From: Uranotaenia lowii
Lineage: Eukaryota > Arthropoda > Insecta > Diptera > Culicidae
Length of the DNA stretch: 64,000 bases
Assembly (NCBI RefSeq): GCF_029784155.1
Contig: NC_073691.1
Location: forward strand, 120,466,226-120,530,225
Direction of reading: 5' to 3'
In this document: positions 33,878 to 47,700 of the stretch, piece after piece
How positions within the stretch are numbered: position 1 is the first letter of the stretch
Layout of the letters: every line of letters begins with the position of its first letter
Notes under the pieces: model-generated
What the model was told of the DNA's origin: nothing
The model's input: only the letters and a program-made list of their open reading frames with translations
The model's database searches: none
Program-made: the position numbers and the translations under genes

Positions 33878-33945
33878 AGCATCGTGGTAGTATATCGGGC
33901 AGCGAACTCGGAGGACTGGAGTTCAAATCTCGGTCGATGATATTT
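33878..33945 (+). ncRNA. tRNA-like sequence or SINE head
   Basis: A box A-like GTGGTAGTATATCGGG and a box B-like GGAGTTCAAATCTC, spaced as in tRNAs, are followed by a run of eleven T that would end pol III transcription. Part of an acceptor stem (CATCG with CGATG) can pair, but the T-arm does not pair fully. It could be a tRNA pseudogene or an isolated SINE head. Confidence 0.5.
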
Positions 33946-36594
33946 TTTTTTTTCGTTTATTTAGCTTTTTGTGGGAAAATCGAATCTTGTTATTGTAGAT
34001 ATATCGCCTCCACTTTTGTAGCTATATGCTAATTTGGTAAGTTTAATACAATCTTTTCATCTGGTATATTTGTTTGAATAATTCTTTTGTTCCTGCGTTA
34101 TACCTTCCTAAATGTTTGCTGGGGGAGTTCTTATGGGACCAGGTAGTTTTAAATACATGATTATTTGACTTGCACAAATCATTGTGTTACATACTGAAAA
34201 TTACAAACCGTGAACTTTTAAACTCTAATGACTTTTAAAAATTATTGCATACAAATGGTTTAAAGAAATTATTAGTTTTTGTTTTTTTTTATTAAAAAAC
34301 TTTGTTTTTTTTAATGTAAAATAATATAAACCTTGTACTATGTATTTATAAATGTACGATGAGGGCCATGAGTAGAAGCATAGAGCACACTACGAGTAAA
34401 AATAATTAAAAAAATTTAAGCGAAAATTTAGAGCGTTGACAATTTTCTACTATATATTTGTGTTAAATAAAACAATCATATTAAAGCGAGTGTAAACGAC
34501 AGAAGAAAAAAAATCATATATTATGTACTAGGTAATTTTTTTACAACATCATTAAACGCTTCAAATTAGTAAAGTATTGCTCAATTTTTAAAATATCTTG
34601 AATCTTTGAATCTTAAGTACGCTAACCATAAATATAACACCTAGCATTGCTGTTGTCTTATGCTTCATTTTAAGATACTGATTCTTTTCGTCACTGTGTA
34701 ACTGATTTTGGATAAAATCATCTTGCATCTTATATCCCATCCCGTCATAAGCCGGGTGACTTTATTTGGACTTTATTTTTTACAAGTCGTCGAATTTGAA
34801 AAGTGATACACGTAATCCTAGTTGACGGTTCCTAAAATGTTAAAGTTAAACAAAATTATCTCGTCTTTTTACTAAATTAAACTATGAGTCATACAGTTGA
34901 CTCCTAAAAATCACCGAAAATGCTAAAATGTTCAAGTATGCATGAATACTATACGTATTTGAAATAGTTGTTGTAAAAAATACCACAGAAAATTGGAACA
35001 CCTAGGAACATTCAATCCATACTTGTCAGTTTTCCAACCTTACCGAATCGATTTTCTAACCACACAACCTTGTTGATCCTTCGGCTTCTGATTTGTACAC
35101 TTGCTCTAACTAACAATTGGATGCACGAACGTTGCGTGTGACGTTCAATTCGTAATGCCAATAAAGTATAGTTTTTCATAGTGTTCTGTTCTGGCTTTAT
35201 GGCTTGTCAAGATAGCTGAGGTCTGCTGTAGATATAACTGTAGGATATACATAGCAGCATTTTCTTCATGCTTTTCCTGTTCGTCACTTCGAAACCCAAA
35301 TGCAAAGCATTTTTTTTTACTTTTTCTCTCGACCCGCCGGCGGAAAAGTGGAGGCGCGATTTCCCTTCGATTTGATGAAACACCGAATGATTTATTTCGT
35401 TGATCGTAAAATTCGAAAGGAGACCCCGAAATGCCATTCGTTTGCCATGCTTTCAACCGATAGGGAAAACCTTTTCCAAATTTCGTCCCATCCAGCCCTC
35501 CGTGTTGGAAATGTTAGAGTTTCTGGTCCCTGGGGTTCGTCGATTTTCTCGTCAAAGGTTATCTTGCCAGGCGTCGGTCGTTGGTAGTAAACTTGATATT
35601 CATTCCATTCCATTCGAGGAAAAGGAACAAATTTAACTGGTTGCTAGAGAACGAGCTAGTTCGCTAGAATTGAGTGAATGGAAGAATGTGATCAAATGAA
35701 CAAGGATCACAAAAAGGAAAGAGTTTTATGTCACCGGTTTTTATTTGCACACCTTTGTCCAATAATCCTCGCCATATTCATCGCTCAGTCTCACCTGCGA
35801 TTTAGTTACTACTATAGGCCGGTACTTTCAAGAGGCCTACAGCTTACATGCATAAAACTGGCTGCCATTAGGCGCGAGCTCACACCAACAACCGGCACTC
35901 AGGTTATAGTTTATTGACAAATTGAATATTTCAGAGCTTCATTTCATGGAAGGTAGGCATGCTACAAGCGGTTTCAATTAATTAGGCCTTGTTTGTTCAA
36001 TGTCGCGCTATACAGTACGATGGAGCTGATTTTTTGATGGGGCACTTTAGCATTGAAAGTCGGCTGATGCTCAGTGACGGATAACTTGGAAAAGCGAGTT
36101 GAGCATGAAGGATTAGTGGAGGAGCAGCAACGGACCGTGTTTGTCGAAATAGCGAACCCGGGGTATCGCTCAATAAATTATTTTAAAAATAACTATCGGC
36201 ATTGACCTTCAGATAATTTTTGATACATTTAAGGAACAACAAAGCTGCCAGACTACCTAATGTTATGAAAAAATAACATAGTTAAAAATAGGCCTTGAAA
36301 AGGATGAATGATTGAAACGTAACCGCATCGAAAATTTTAAACTTGATTCGGTAAAAGGTTCTACACTACATTTGAAACAAATCTGCTTATTCTTGTATAA
36401 TTCATCAATCGAAAAGTTTTCATTTAGATTGAAATTTTTTAAAGAAATTGGATAAATACAAAAAAATCTTTTTGATGTATCTATCTGCTAGCAACCACCA
36501 AATTAAAAAACTATAATATTCAGGGAAGTTAATTTTTTACACACAAAAATCTCGATTATTTGGGAGTGCGGCATGTTTCATATTTTTAAAATCA
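33946..36594. other. Unassigned sequence
   Basis: Mostly AT-rich. The 35040-36180 part is less AT-rich and looks like unique sequence; short frames on both strands there (35145-35456 minus, 35300-35640 plus) match no family I know. No splice-supported exon chain is visible. Confidence 0.3.
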
Positions 36595-37339
36595 GTACTG
36601 GACTCCTATGAACGTTATGCTTTGGGGTAACATTGATCATACGCTATTTTGACGGTTTTAACGAGTTTTCTTGATCATAAAGGATACAAAACTAAGAAGG
36701 TGTGGTTTACAAATGCTAGTTTATCAAATGCTTTGGCAGTTTAAAACATTTGGGATATTTTAAAACAAATTAAATAAATGAAATAAACACTTAACATATA
36801 TGTGGGTTTCAGATGAACAATGATGCTGAATAAATTAGGGGCTAATTGTTTAACATAACTGACAAAATTTTGACTACATAAACAATTAAAAAATTGCCTT
36901 CATTCAATTACCTTGGTTCTCGCACTATTCCTTTTTTACTTCAAACTTTACCATTTGTTAGGGTTCGAGCCTTTTGTCCTAGACTGGATTACTCTTGAAA
37001 AATGTCCCTTTTTTCTAAATATCAAAAAAATTACCTTAAACTTCAACAAAAACTACACCAAAACTATACATTTACTAAGGAAAACATTGAACTCTCACGT
37101 AAATCCACATGTTTGCTTCGAAACGCTTTGATTTTATCAGGAATGGTTTTTGGCTTCGAAAAAATAGATAAATTTTTTAATGTTTTGAAATATAATTTTT
37201 ACTAACAATTGAAATTTTCAAAATCAAATCAGATTTTTCCCAATTTGAAACTCAGCTTATTGGATATTTAAACTTAAGACTTAGTTATTGATTATGTGGA
37301 AAAATTTCATGTTGGTAAAAGTTACCCCGGCTTACGGTT
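36595..37339 (+). mobile_element. CCGTAA-ended element, 5'-truncated copy
   Basis: The right end reads TTACCCCGGCTTACGG, matching the 42661 terminus, and internal phrases match 41805-42640 in order (GGGGTAACATTGATCA; TTTATCAGGA; the final GTGGAAAA block). The left end is missing. Confidence 0.65.
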
Positions 37340-39169
37340 TATGAAAAGTGAATATTTTTCGAATTGTTGTCTTTTTTGTTTCATCTTTTCAACCTAACTT
37401 AGAATATTTTTTTCTCTCAAAATAAGTCCAGAATGTTGATAACACTTAGACCTAACTGCTAATCAGTTTCTTTAGATAGAAAAACACATGGATGAAAGAT
37501 ATCTGAGGCTACCAAATTGTTGGTTTTTCATTATATGCAAAAAATAAGTTAAATAATGAATGGCTATGGTTTCATGCTTATTATAGTATACCCCGCCTAA
37601 AAACGGGGTTAGGCACTAGAAGATTAAAAACAAGCATTTTTGTTTATCATATTCGCACCTACGAAAAGATGCTTTCTGAAAACTAGTTTTTCATATCGTT
37701 TTCTATTTCTGGTTGGAACAATTGGTGTCTCACTATTGTATATATAAAGATTTTCAATCATAAAACGAACGGTCGAGTTAATGTGAATAGTGAAAAGTGT
37801 TAAAATGAAACTTAAAAAAAGCAGAGGTCACGACAATCCCCATTTGAAAGATGAATTCTTCAGCTTTGTTTTGCATTTAAAAAACATTAAGTCAAAACGA
37901 GATACAGACAGCTTGAAAGGTGTATTTTAAATAACAATTTTTTTTCCATTACATGAGTATTGAGAAAAAAATATTACGTTCTGTACTTCAAAACTTTAAA
38001 TGCCATCGCTGTCAAGCCGTTTTGAATTAATGGTATGTATATAGTTTTGGATTTACAGAGGGTTGAAAAAGGGGCTGTTTAAAGATGTGACGCAACAAAA
38101 TTGAGAGGTTTACCACGCACTCTAAGAGAAAGTAAAGAATTTTCTTAAACTCTGAAAAGTCGCCTGATGTGAAGCTACGAAAAAGCTTTATCTTGTATGT
38201 AAACCACTGCATAGGGAAAATTTTTATTGGTTGCAAAATAAAACGTAAAGCAAAGCACGGCGATTGCATAGTAACACCTAAATGTTATAACAAAAATTGT
38301 TTAAAAATCTGGAGGAATGGGACAAATATAAAGAATTTTCAATGTTTGGTGTTAAGGGTATGAATAATGCGAAAGCGTTAAAATACAAGAAAAAAAATTA
38401 AAAAAAATTATGATTGTTCAAATTCTGAACTGACTGTGAAATTTTATTATAAAGCTTCTGAAATAACGGAGTGTATGCCTGGAATCTTTTAACATACATT
38501 CTCCAAAAAAAAATCAAGTTTATAATAATGATATGAAAGCTAACTAAGTTCGTAATCCCATAATATTGTTGTTCTATTCTAAAATTCAATGATTTTTTAG
38601 CAAAACAGAAATGCCGCAAAATTGCCGCTAAACTATGGAGAATTTATATATAATAAGTGTAATAAGTGTAATACATAATCAAGAATTATTGTTAGTTTAA
38701 AAAACATGAAGGTGCTGGTTTCCAAGTATGATTAATGTAGGATTGGATAGAAGTTCTTTTAAATGAAAATTTAAGGTTTTGGTATTTTTCATCCTACTTG
38801 AATCTGAACTCATTGATTATTTGATATTTTTATAAGAATTAAATAGCAAGTGCTATCTGAGTTGGCATGAAAATCTGGAAAAAAAACATCAGACAAACCT
38901 TAATTGCAACCTCAGTTCATATTCCATACAACAATTCTTTGCGTTTTTTTTCACAGAAGTTTCAAAATTCTCCTTATGATAGTTTCAATTTGATCTGACT
39001 TCTAAGTAAAGATGTATTCTCAGATTTTCATAACATTTTCTATTCATTTTACCTTGAAAAACCTTTAAAGGTTTTTACTTGAATAACTCAACTATCGCCA
39101 ATCATGTCGAAAATATAACTAACAAGCTTTATTTAAATCATCAAAAATATAAATAGTAGACAGAGTTAC
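37340..39169. other. AT-rich unassigned sequence
   Basis: No gene or element ends were recognised. Confidence 0.3.
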
Positions 39170-39171
39170 TA

Positions 39172-41611
39172 CAGTGAGGGAAATAAAAACAGCACCACCA
39201 TGTGTATTGCTTGTTAAAATATGAATGATTGAAAATCACCAAAATTCTCATCTATAAATTGTTTTGAATTATTTGACGGATAAATCAAGCATAAGTTTCT
39301 TTTTTTTTTTTTTGACGTTGCAATCGGCGTTGAGGACCAAAACTGTGGAAAAAAGGGTGCGAAATAAGAATAGCACCACTTCTGTTTTTTAACAAAAACA
39401 AGATTATTTCATAAAATATACTGTGTAAAAGTGAATAATAATGATTCTACGAATTATTTCAATAGATGACTGTATTGTAAGGAGTTTTCTAGAACTCCAA
39501 AGGTTTTCAAAGGTTTTAAAAGGGGGTTTTAAAAGATGCTCCTCTAGCGTTTAGGAATTTGACACTTGAGCCATAATACTTCATCAAACTGCTTAACTTC
39601 TTCAAAATGATTCATAAGTATGATGCAAATTGACGAAACATAGATTTGAGGCTGAATTGGAATAAAAAACAGGCTTCAAATTCAAAAATGCTTATGTTTT
39701 TAAATAGTCAAACGCAATTTCTCTAGTTTCATGTCATAGATGGCAGCACTATCTTGCAATTGATGCCCATTTTCGAATATCTGGGATTAATTCAGGTGAG
39801 CTGGATGGTTTTGGTAAAAAAAATAAGTAGGGGAACATGCCCTATTATGCGCCACCTAAGCGAATCGCTGATTTTCTATGTATTTCACGTACAAATTGTG
39901 TTAAAAGTGGGCGCAATCGTTGAAGAAAATTGTTTTCTACAAATGCCTATGATTTTTTATTACTCAAATTGCTATAGTTGCTTCAAAAACTTGATTTTTA
40001 AAAACCTTATTCAAAGCCACAGAACAAAACTGTGTTGCAAATACGCGCCGCCGTGTATTCAATACGCGCCTAGCAGCCGAACACACCCGAAAGCAGCCGA
40101 AGACCGGAAACACACCAATACTTACAGACACTTTGAATGAAAATAAAATCAAAATGGACTAATCAAAATTAAAAAAAAAAATAAAAGTAAAAGTAGATTT
40201 TTTGGACAGAATTAACGGTCAAAATAAGGTTTTAGACTTTTTGTTCATTTTCAATGAAAATTGGCCTTTTTGAAAAATTAATGCTATTTTCAGCCTACTA
40301 CGATTGGCGCGTTATAACGAGCGCATGGGCCGTGATAAAACATACCCATAAAAAGCATACCATAGCGAGTTCGGTATAATTTTTTAGCATTAAATCGTAG
40401 TTTAGATTCTCCTCTATCGATGTGTCAGAAAATATTGTCTTATTCGTTTTTCTCTGCTTGGTGACACCTTATTGAAAGTGTTTTAAAATTTAGATCGAAA
40501 TGAAGAAAAACCTAAATTGTGAAATTATTACGACACAGGAGCATTTTAAGGAAAATATCATACTTGCCATGACCAATCACAGTATTTAGAACAAATTGGT
40601 AATATTTAGCAGGCTTAAAAAGCTTCAGATTCTTCAAAACAAGGGTGGCGCGTATTAGCCACATGGGGCGTTATATGAACTTTTCCCCTACTTGGTACCG
40701 TGTGACCGCCTTGGAAATTCTAAGATCACAATATCAAAAATAAGAATTTCATCAAGGGCCGATAAAAGTGAATTTCTTCGATCGATAATCAGAATAATTT
40801 TGTACTTTCCAATGGAGCTTGATGAACCAGATAACTAGCAGTATTATTGGTATGATTTGAAATTAAATCGGAAGTTGAGATGACCAGGAATTTTGGCGGT
40901 GGTAAATTCTTGTGCTGATGATGTTTTTGCAAATCCGGAAAAGATTTCTGCAGCGTGAACTCCAACCTCGAAATGATGAATATGGGCCTAAATAAAGCTG
41001 AAAAATCAATATTGAGACTTAATTTGGTATTAACGGCAAAATAATGCTGCCATCTATGACTTGAAACTGGAAAAAGTGATGTTTAATGAAAAAAAAAGCT
41101 TAGTCTATGACTTCCAACCTGTTTTTTTTCCTGATTTCGAATTATCCAAAAATGTATGATTAATCATTTCACGTCATTTTAATGAAGAAAGTTAGTAGTT
41201 TGGTAAAAAAATTACAGCTCAAATATCAAATTCCTTAGTTCTAGAAGAGCATCTCTTAAAACACAATTTTAAAACCATTGAAATTCTTTGGAATTCTATA
41301 AAACTCCTTAAAATGCAGTTATCTATTCAAATAATTCGCAGAAGCATTATTATTCACTTTTACACAGTATATTTTTAGAAATAATCTTGTTTATATTGAA
41401 AAACACAAGTGGTGCTATTCTTATTTCGCACCCTTTTTTCCATAGTTTTGATCCTCAACACCGATTACAACGTCCAAAAAAAGTAAACTTATGCTTGATT
41501 TATCCGTTAAACAATACAAAACAATTTATAGAAGAAAATTTTGATGATTTTCAAACATTCATATTTTAATTAACGAAACACATAGTGGTGCTATTTTTAT
41601 TTCGCTCACTG
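39172..41611. mobile_element. Long-TIR (~590 bp arms) Tc1-type element, non-autonomous
   Basis: Termini CAGTGAGGGAAATAAAAACA and inverted CAGTGAGCGAAATAAAAATA, with TA at 39170-39171 and 41612-41613. The arms are complementary, with decay, to about 39770 and 41030. The terminal phrase recurs inside each arm (CGAAATAAGAATAGCACCAC at 39360 and inverted at 41409), giving IR/DR geometry as in the Tc1 element at 31692, whose ends also start CAGTGAGGG. The centre is occupied by the GGGGAA-ended copy B. No transposase is encoded. Confidence 0.85.
39830..40688. mobile_element. GGGGAA-ended TA element, copy B (inverted)
   Basis: An 859-bp copy, reverse-oriented to 28086-28936 and similar over its full length, with TA at 39828-39829 and 40689-40690. 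It is nested in the spacer of the long-TIR element. Confidence 0.85.
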
Positions 41612-41624
41612 TATTATTTATATA

Positions 41625-42661
41625 CCGTAAACTGGGGGAACATTGATCACTTTTTTAATTCATTTTCGAATATTTTGGAAAGGGTTGCTTTTTTATAACT
41701 AATTTTTTTTTTAAATGCTTACTGAAGTAAGGATGATGACCATTGATAGCAGAATATTCATACGAAATGAGTGGCTATAACTTAATGTTTGTTACAAAAC
41801 AAGATTTTATGTTTCGGGGTAACTTTGATCACTATGGTTTTTACGTTTCTCAACATCTTCAAAATTATTCTTTTGATGCTAATTAGCACAGATGACTTAA
41901 AACACCAATTACAGTAATTTTGTGTTCGGACTTAATTGTATTTTTTAACTTTTTCTTTCAAAAACAAATATACACAAAAGATGGACAACGTTGCAGCATA
42001 CCTAAAGGGGCAAAAATTGTAAACATATCTTAATATTTTTTGGTCTAAAAAACAAATGAAATTTCTTCAACATGCAATTTTCCAGGTTCTAACACTGTTC
42101 TTATGTTCTTTTCATATTGAAACTTAACCATTTAATGGGGTTTTTAAAAATAACTCTAAAACTATACCTATACAAAGGAAAAAGTTAAATTTCATATAAA
42201 AAAAAACCATTTTCTTCTAAATGCTATCATTTTATCAGGAGAGGTGTGTGTTAAAGAGTCTTGAAAAAAAAGATATTTTGAAACTTTTACACTACATGTG
42301 AAGAAATATATCAAAAAAAGCTTCAACTCCACTAAGGTCTTTTTTTACGAGGATTGATTTTGCTCAGTTTTTTGAATACGGATTCTTTTTACAAGGTTTT
42401 TTGCCATGGATACAATTCTTCTGAGTGGCTCTCGCGATTCAACACGTTTTTTGAGCGAAAATATTCCAAGTCCTTTACGTTAACGATGGAATTCATACCG
42501 CGTAAAAAAAACCTTAGTGTACAATCCAAATTTAGCCTATTTGAAACTTAATTTATAGGCTTTCAAACGTAGAATACAGTTTTCAGATATTTTAACATCA
42601 GACTTTAATGATAATTATTTGCAAAAAAAATCAAGTTGATCAAAGTTCTCCCAGCTTACGG
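41625..42661. mobile_element. CCGTAA-ended TIR element, full-length copy
   Basis: Ends CCGTAAACTGGGGGAACATT and inverted CCGTAAGCTGGGAGAACTTT lie between TA at 41623-41624 and 42662-42663. The 1037-bp interior contains a second GGGGTAACTTTGATCAC and no intact frame. It starts only about a dozen bases after the neighbouring long-TIR element ends. Diverged partial copies lie at 30970 and 36595. Confidence 0.8.
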
Positions 42662-42663
42662 TA

Positions 42664-44440
42664 CTTCTATACTCCAGATATAATTATTTCATCTATATTT
42701 TTTTCTAAAGTTGTAAATTTCTTGATTTTTAACTTAATTTCCATTTATTGTTATCCATTTATCCAGTATGGCACAAAACTTGAAAACTTAATCTCGAAGA
42801 AATTAATTTCGATTTTCGCAAATCGGATTATAATATGATTTTCTGCACGAGTACAAAAGACCTCGAAAATGTTTCTTATTGTTATGAATTCGCCTCAGTA
42901 TCTCCTATATGTGGCACACGCGTACGCGAAATGGTGGAACGAAAACTAAAGCTGCTTCCATGAATAGCAAATGGAACGGGTAGCATGGTTGGACTGATTA
43001 CGATGATGCGAAACTGGGCCGACCTAACTGACTAGCGTAAGGTGAAAAATTTATAGGTAATTAAGCGTTTAATTCACAAAGCCGTGCTGTTTTTCCCACA
43101 CGATAAACCTCAAACCCTCCCGAGGGAAAACATCCAGAAAAAGGTCAAAACAAGAGCGCCTTCTGTAGGGAATGGAACGGTTGAAAGAACAAACAAGCGC
43201 GCTGGAAAATGACAAGTAATTTGACAAATAATCCGCCAAGGGCACTACTGCTAGCAATTCGAACATACTCATATACGCCACATTCAGTTTAGTAACGAGT
43301 CGGAAGAAACATTTTCCCACATGGAATGTTTAATAGGCTGTAAGATATATTCCTCGTAAAAGGAGCACTGTCGTGGTTGAATTATGAGCAATTGGCGATA
43401 GAGAAAGCACACGATTTCCATTTCCCAACGACATCGTTAGAGTAATCAAAATTTTAATTACAACGCCTCGAAATTCGTTTCACAGACAAAGCAATTAAGC
43501 TTAAGTGTAATTTCCTTGAACCCTGGCTTGAGCAAAACGTCAACACGTTTTTGTTTTTGGGTAAATATTCCAATTCAATCAAAGTACCAACCCATTGCAA
43601 TTTGATAAGTTAAAAAAGGAATCATTCATTTCGTTGCGAAAAGTGAATTTTCGAGAATTCATTAGCTTCCAATGTCAATTTTCATCGCATAAAATTGAGT
43701 TTTCAGGATTTTTTTTCCTGTTTCTATTCTCACCCGGTACGCCAGACTGCAATGAAACGCAATCTTGCGCGGTTGCTGTTAGCCAAACTTTATAATTCAA
43801 TTGTATTTTAATTCAATTTAGTTTCGTTGCTCTTTGCGCTGCTCCAGTAAGTGACTGCCGGACAGCTCGGAAAATGAGTGAGTGCAGAATGGAACGAGTA
43901 TAAAAAAAGTCAAAAGCAACTAAAAGTGGGTACCTAACAGCCAGTCTGCTGGGCGACTGAAATTTTGCATTTGCTACTCACGGCCTGTTTTAAATGAAAT
44001 TAATTAAAGGAAAAGTTTTACTCCTTGCCAAAAGTCAGGGCTAAAGTAAGTAGAGAAGGAAAAAAATGAATAACTCATTTCCATCTTTGCTTCAACCGCG
44101 AGCGGGATCGTTTGGTAAGTCACTTTCTGCACACCGAGGAGGCCTTATTTGCATCAATTTTCTTCCACTTCTACTTAAAACTTTTGCTAAAGATTCGATT
44201 TAAACTATTTTATTGGGTGTTTATTGGGAATAAATATATTGAATATTTTGGGTTCATATCAATACTGAGATTTAGTTAGTTTTAGATTATTCGACAGTGT
44301 AAATTGTGCTGAAGAAAGAGAACGAAAAAAAATATAATTACTTGTATGCTCAATGTACGAAAATGACATCCAGCATCAAAAAGAGAATAATCTAACCTTT
44401 TCGATCAAATTTGGTTCAGATTTTCTATTCAGCAGCTATT
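42664..44440. other. Unassigned, partly GC-balanced sequence
   Basis: No family is recognised. 42880-43330 and 43740-44160 are less AT-rich and appear to be single-copy within this window, so they may be host sequence. No exon can be supported. Confidence 0.3.
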
Positions 44441-44447
44441 CCGATAC

Positions 44448-44720
44448 TTGCCTAAGTCCAGCACGGGTTCATCCGGAAGAGATCAACGTTGACCAACTTG
44501 ATGTGCTATACCAGTGACCTGCATACTGTAACTGATAAACAAAATGCAAATGGGATCAATATAGGTACGTCGACTTTGCCAAGGCCTTCGACAAAGTAGG
44601 TACCTCATATGGTCGTGTTGGAGAAAATAAAACGCTGCTTTCCCTGAATGGGTAAGCAAATGGTTGCACTCTTACCTGCTTAATCGTCAAGGCTAAGTAA
44701 AAAAAACGACTTAGCAACCG
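44448..44720 (+). pseudogene. Jockey-type reverse transcriptase fragment
   Basis: In pieces, the plus strand reads QHGFIRKRSTLTNLM, then after a frame change YVDFAKAFDKV, PHMVVLEKIKR and a remnant ending in LLNRQ. These are the consecutive finger/palm motifs of non-LTR reverse transcriptases, with the catalytic motif A as FAKAFD. At least two frameshifts and two stops break it. Only about 90 of 500 or so domain residues remain, with no flanking motifs. It could derive from the same kind of element as the endonuclease at 12.4-21.9 kb, but nothing links the two directly. Confidence 0.75.
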
Positions 44721-47700
44721 TCCTTCAATCGCCAAAACGCAGATGATTTGAAAATCTACCGGATCGTTGACTCAAGACTCAGACAACCTCACAACTCTCA
44801 CAATCTTCTGCACTTTGAGTTTAATAAAATATCAAAACATTTTAAATTATTCAATTTTTTGACACGAGATAAAATTGTTTGCGTCTTATCTAGTCAACGC
44901 CTACTCCGAACCTGATTTTGTCACCTTTTTTGACCCGATTTTGTCACCTTATTTTATTCAATGTAAAAACACCCAGATTTAAACCTTCTCCATTTGGGTT
45001 GATTATTAATTGATATCACGTTCATTGACATAATTTCTAAAAGGATATGCATTGCAATACATGATGACATCGTTAGTGATAGTTTAGATGACTTATGAAT
45101 GATACAAAGAAAAGATGTTTGACTTTTTACAAATGTTTTGCAAGTTTTTTTTTTTTCATATTTGAATAGTAATAAACTTGTTAAATACAATCAAAATAAC
45201 TGAATAACGTTCTGATTCATAAGGGTATATACGGACGATAGTATTGACGAAAAATTGGCCTCAGCCATAACCTCAAATTTTGATTTGCTGGCGGCCTCAC
45301 CAGTGATGCTAGGTGCGTTACTAAAGTCATTATTTGCTTGTTTTAAACTAATTATAATATTTCTGAATTGATTAAATTTTTTAACTATCAACAGCTAAAC
45401 GTTTGAATTCATGACGGGCGTCCATAAACGGATGAAGATAAGCTATCTTTTGCTAATGAATGTTCCAGGTGAATTGAAAACATTTGAAATATATTTTCAT
45501 GTACTGCTCGGTAGATTAAAAAAGAGTTGTTTCTAACTTCTAAACGAATGCAAAATCATTCACTGTTACAAACAAGCTTAAGTGAAAGCCCCGTCTTTGT
45601 TGAATTTGAAAATAATCGCCTGCATGCTCTGACTATTTTAAACAAATCCACATAATTCGCTTCTTCGCTTAAGTGTGCGATACAGTAAGTTGTTCTTTCG
45701 TTCAGATAAATGATGCGTTTAATTTCACATTCGAATATAAATCTACGGGAAAGTTGCAAATTCTCAGTACTCATGAAAAGGTTTTTCAATAACAATGCTT
45801 TTAATTGCATATTCATCGTTCTCCAAATATCAATGCACTTGGCAGCCCTGAACACCCAAAAAAATCAAAACACGAACATCGGTCTATTTTTCCACAGGGC
45901 GAATTTGTCGATTTTAGTACCGGAAAATCGCGTTTATCGTGCGCCCTTCTCAAAAATCGATTCTGTTCTCCCATGGTTTGAGGTTTGGGCTGAGGCCTTC
46001 TGTTAAAGTGGTGTTCGTGTAGAACTGTCAATATATCCTAATAGGTTGAATCAAAGCTGTCACATTTGAAATCATGAATAAAACAGTAATCAAGTCATCA
46101 TCGCTTTGGGATTTTAACAACTGGGGATCATTCATTCTTTTCGATAATACCGGTCGAAACAGAGTGCTTTAAGAAACATAGCACAAAATACAATGATATT
46201 TTGATGAAAAAAGAGACTTAACCTATAAATTATCAACTTATAGCATACAAAAAAAACTCTATATTGTTTAAATGAAGCAGTTATAATGTTTTCTGATCCA
46301 TTTCCATTCATCAGGATTATTAAAAAAAAAATGCTTTTGAAAAATTTCTTGAATTTGTCACTGTTCCCAATTTGTCACCCTAAATTGCATCAAGGGGGTA
46401 CAAAATCGGAGGTTCACTGTACAACCTATTAAAGAAAAAATGCGTATTTATCGTATAAAAGATTTTTTGTGATGAACGAATGGCTAAAGTTCGATGTTTT
46501 CTAGTAGAAGCCAGTGAACTTAGTAAAAATTCTCCAAGAGAAAAGCGGGACATTTTGAGGGAAAAGCGGGACAGCGGGATATTCAACAAAAAAGTGGGAC
46601 ATGTCCCGCATTAAACATTAACAGTTAATTTAAACATAAATTAATTTTAATATTCGGTCTGTATGGCAGCAATCAAAGACTTAAATAAATAAAAGAAAGT
46701 AGGAATAATATTTTTAATAAATCACAGTTTGTTTTTGTTTTTTTTTTTGTTTTTCAATCACTATATTTTTTTGACTGAAATTTCTGTTATGGCAACTCTC
46801 TTTACAGCGAGATGCTGCACCAACACATTCTACCTTGCTGAGGACAGCTTTGTTTAATAGTGAATACTGAAAAAACAAAACACTTTTTTTTTCATTTTTT
46901 TTATAGAAGAACAAACCACGTTTTTGTTGTTGTTCTACAATTTAAAGATTGAACTTAACTTAACTAGGGGCGGGCAGACAACCACCAAAAGGGGCCTCCG
47001 ATGACGATATTTTGAAGTGAAATAATTGAAAGTGTCGTGTGATCATTGCCTGCAATTAAGTGACTGTAAATTTTTCAAAAAAAAAAATGACTGCAAAATC
47101 AAAACATTTTATTTTGAACGACTTTATGTACTAAAAATCCGATTTTTTTTATCCAAACTTGTATTGAGATCCAAACCAGAGACTCGTGAACTCTTATTTC
47201 AAAGTTTAAATTATTCATTCATCTAAATTTTCTAGTCATTTTGACCTTCGGGCCAACGGGAGTTTTTTGCATCGATTTTCCATACATCGTCAAAATTCAA
47301 TAGAAATCGAAATTATCGGTCCAGGAATTGTTTTTTTTTTAAACTGGAGAAGTTTAAGTTTTAGTTTTCAAGGATCTCTCAGTGAACATTCTGTAGAGCA
47401 AAGCGTTTGGTCGTATGTAAGACATTGCAGATAATGTTTCAAATACTTGAGAGAGGTTTAGTGTCATCAGATAATCGAACCAAAAATAATCAAATCTTAA
47501 AATATAAAATTATGAAGAAACAATGTCATTGGAGTTGAACGTTAGAAATGTGTTAAGTTGGAGATTTTCTCGCGTGCACTCAAACTTCTATTGAATTATG
47601 CACGGTACTGTTAGTAAATAATTTGTAAAACACCAACCACTTAGCTAAAAAAGCCATCAATTCTATGTTCATTTAAAACCATGCATTATAAGCAATGCTG

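Noticed and set aside
44900..46420. TIR element bounded by TTTTGTCACC-like phrases
   Set aside because: The two phrases do not pair over more than a short stretch, and no flanking duplication was found.
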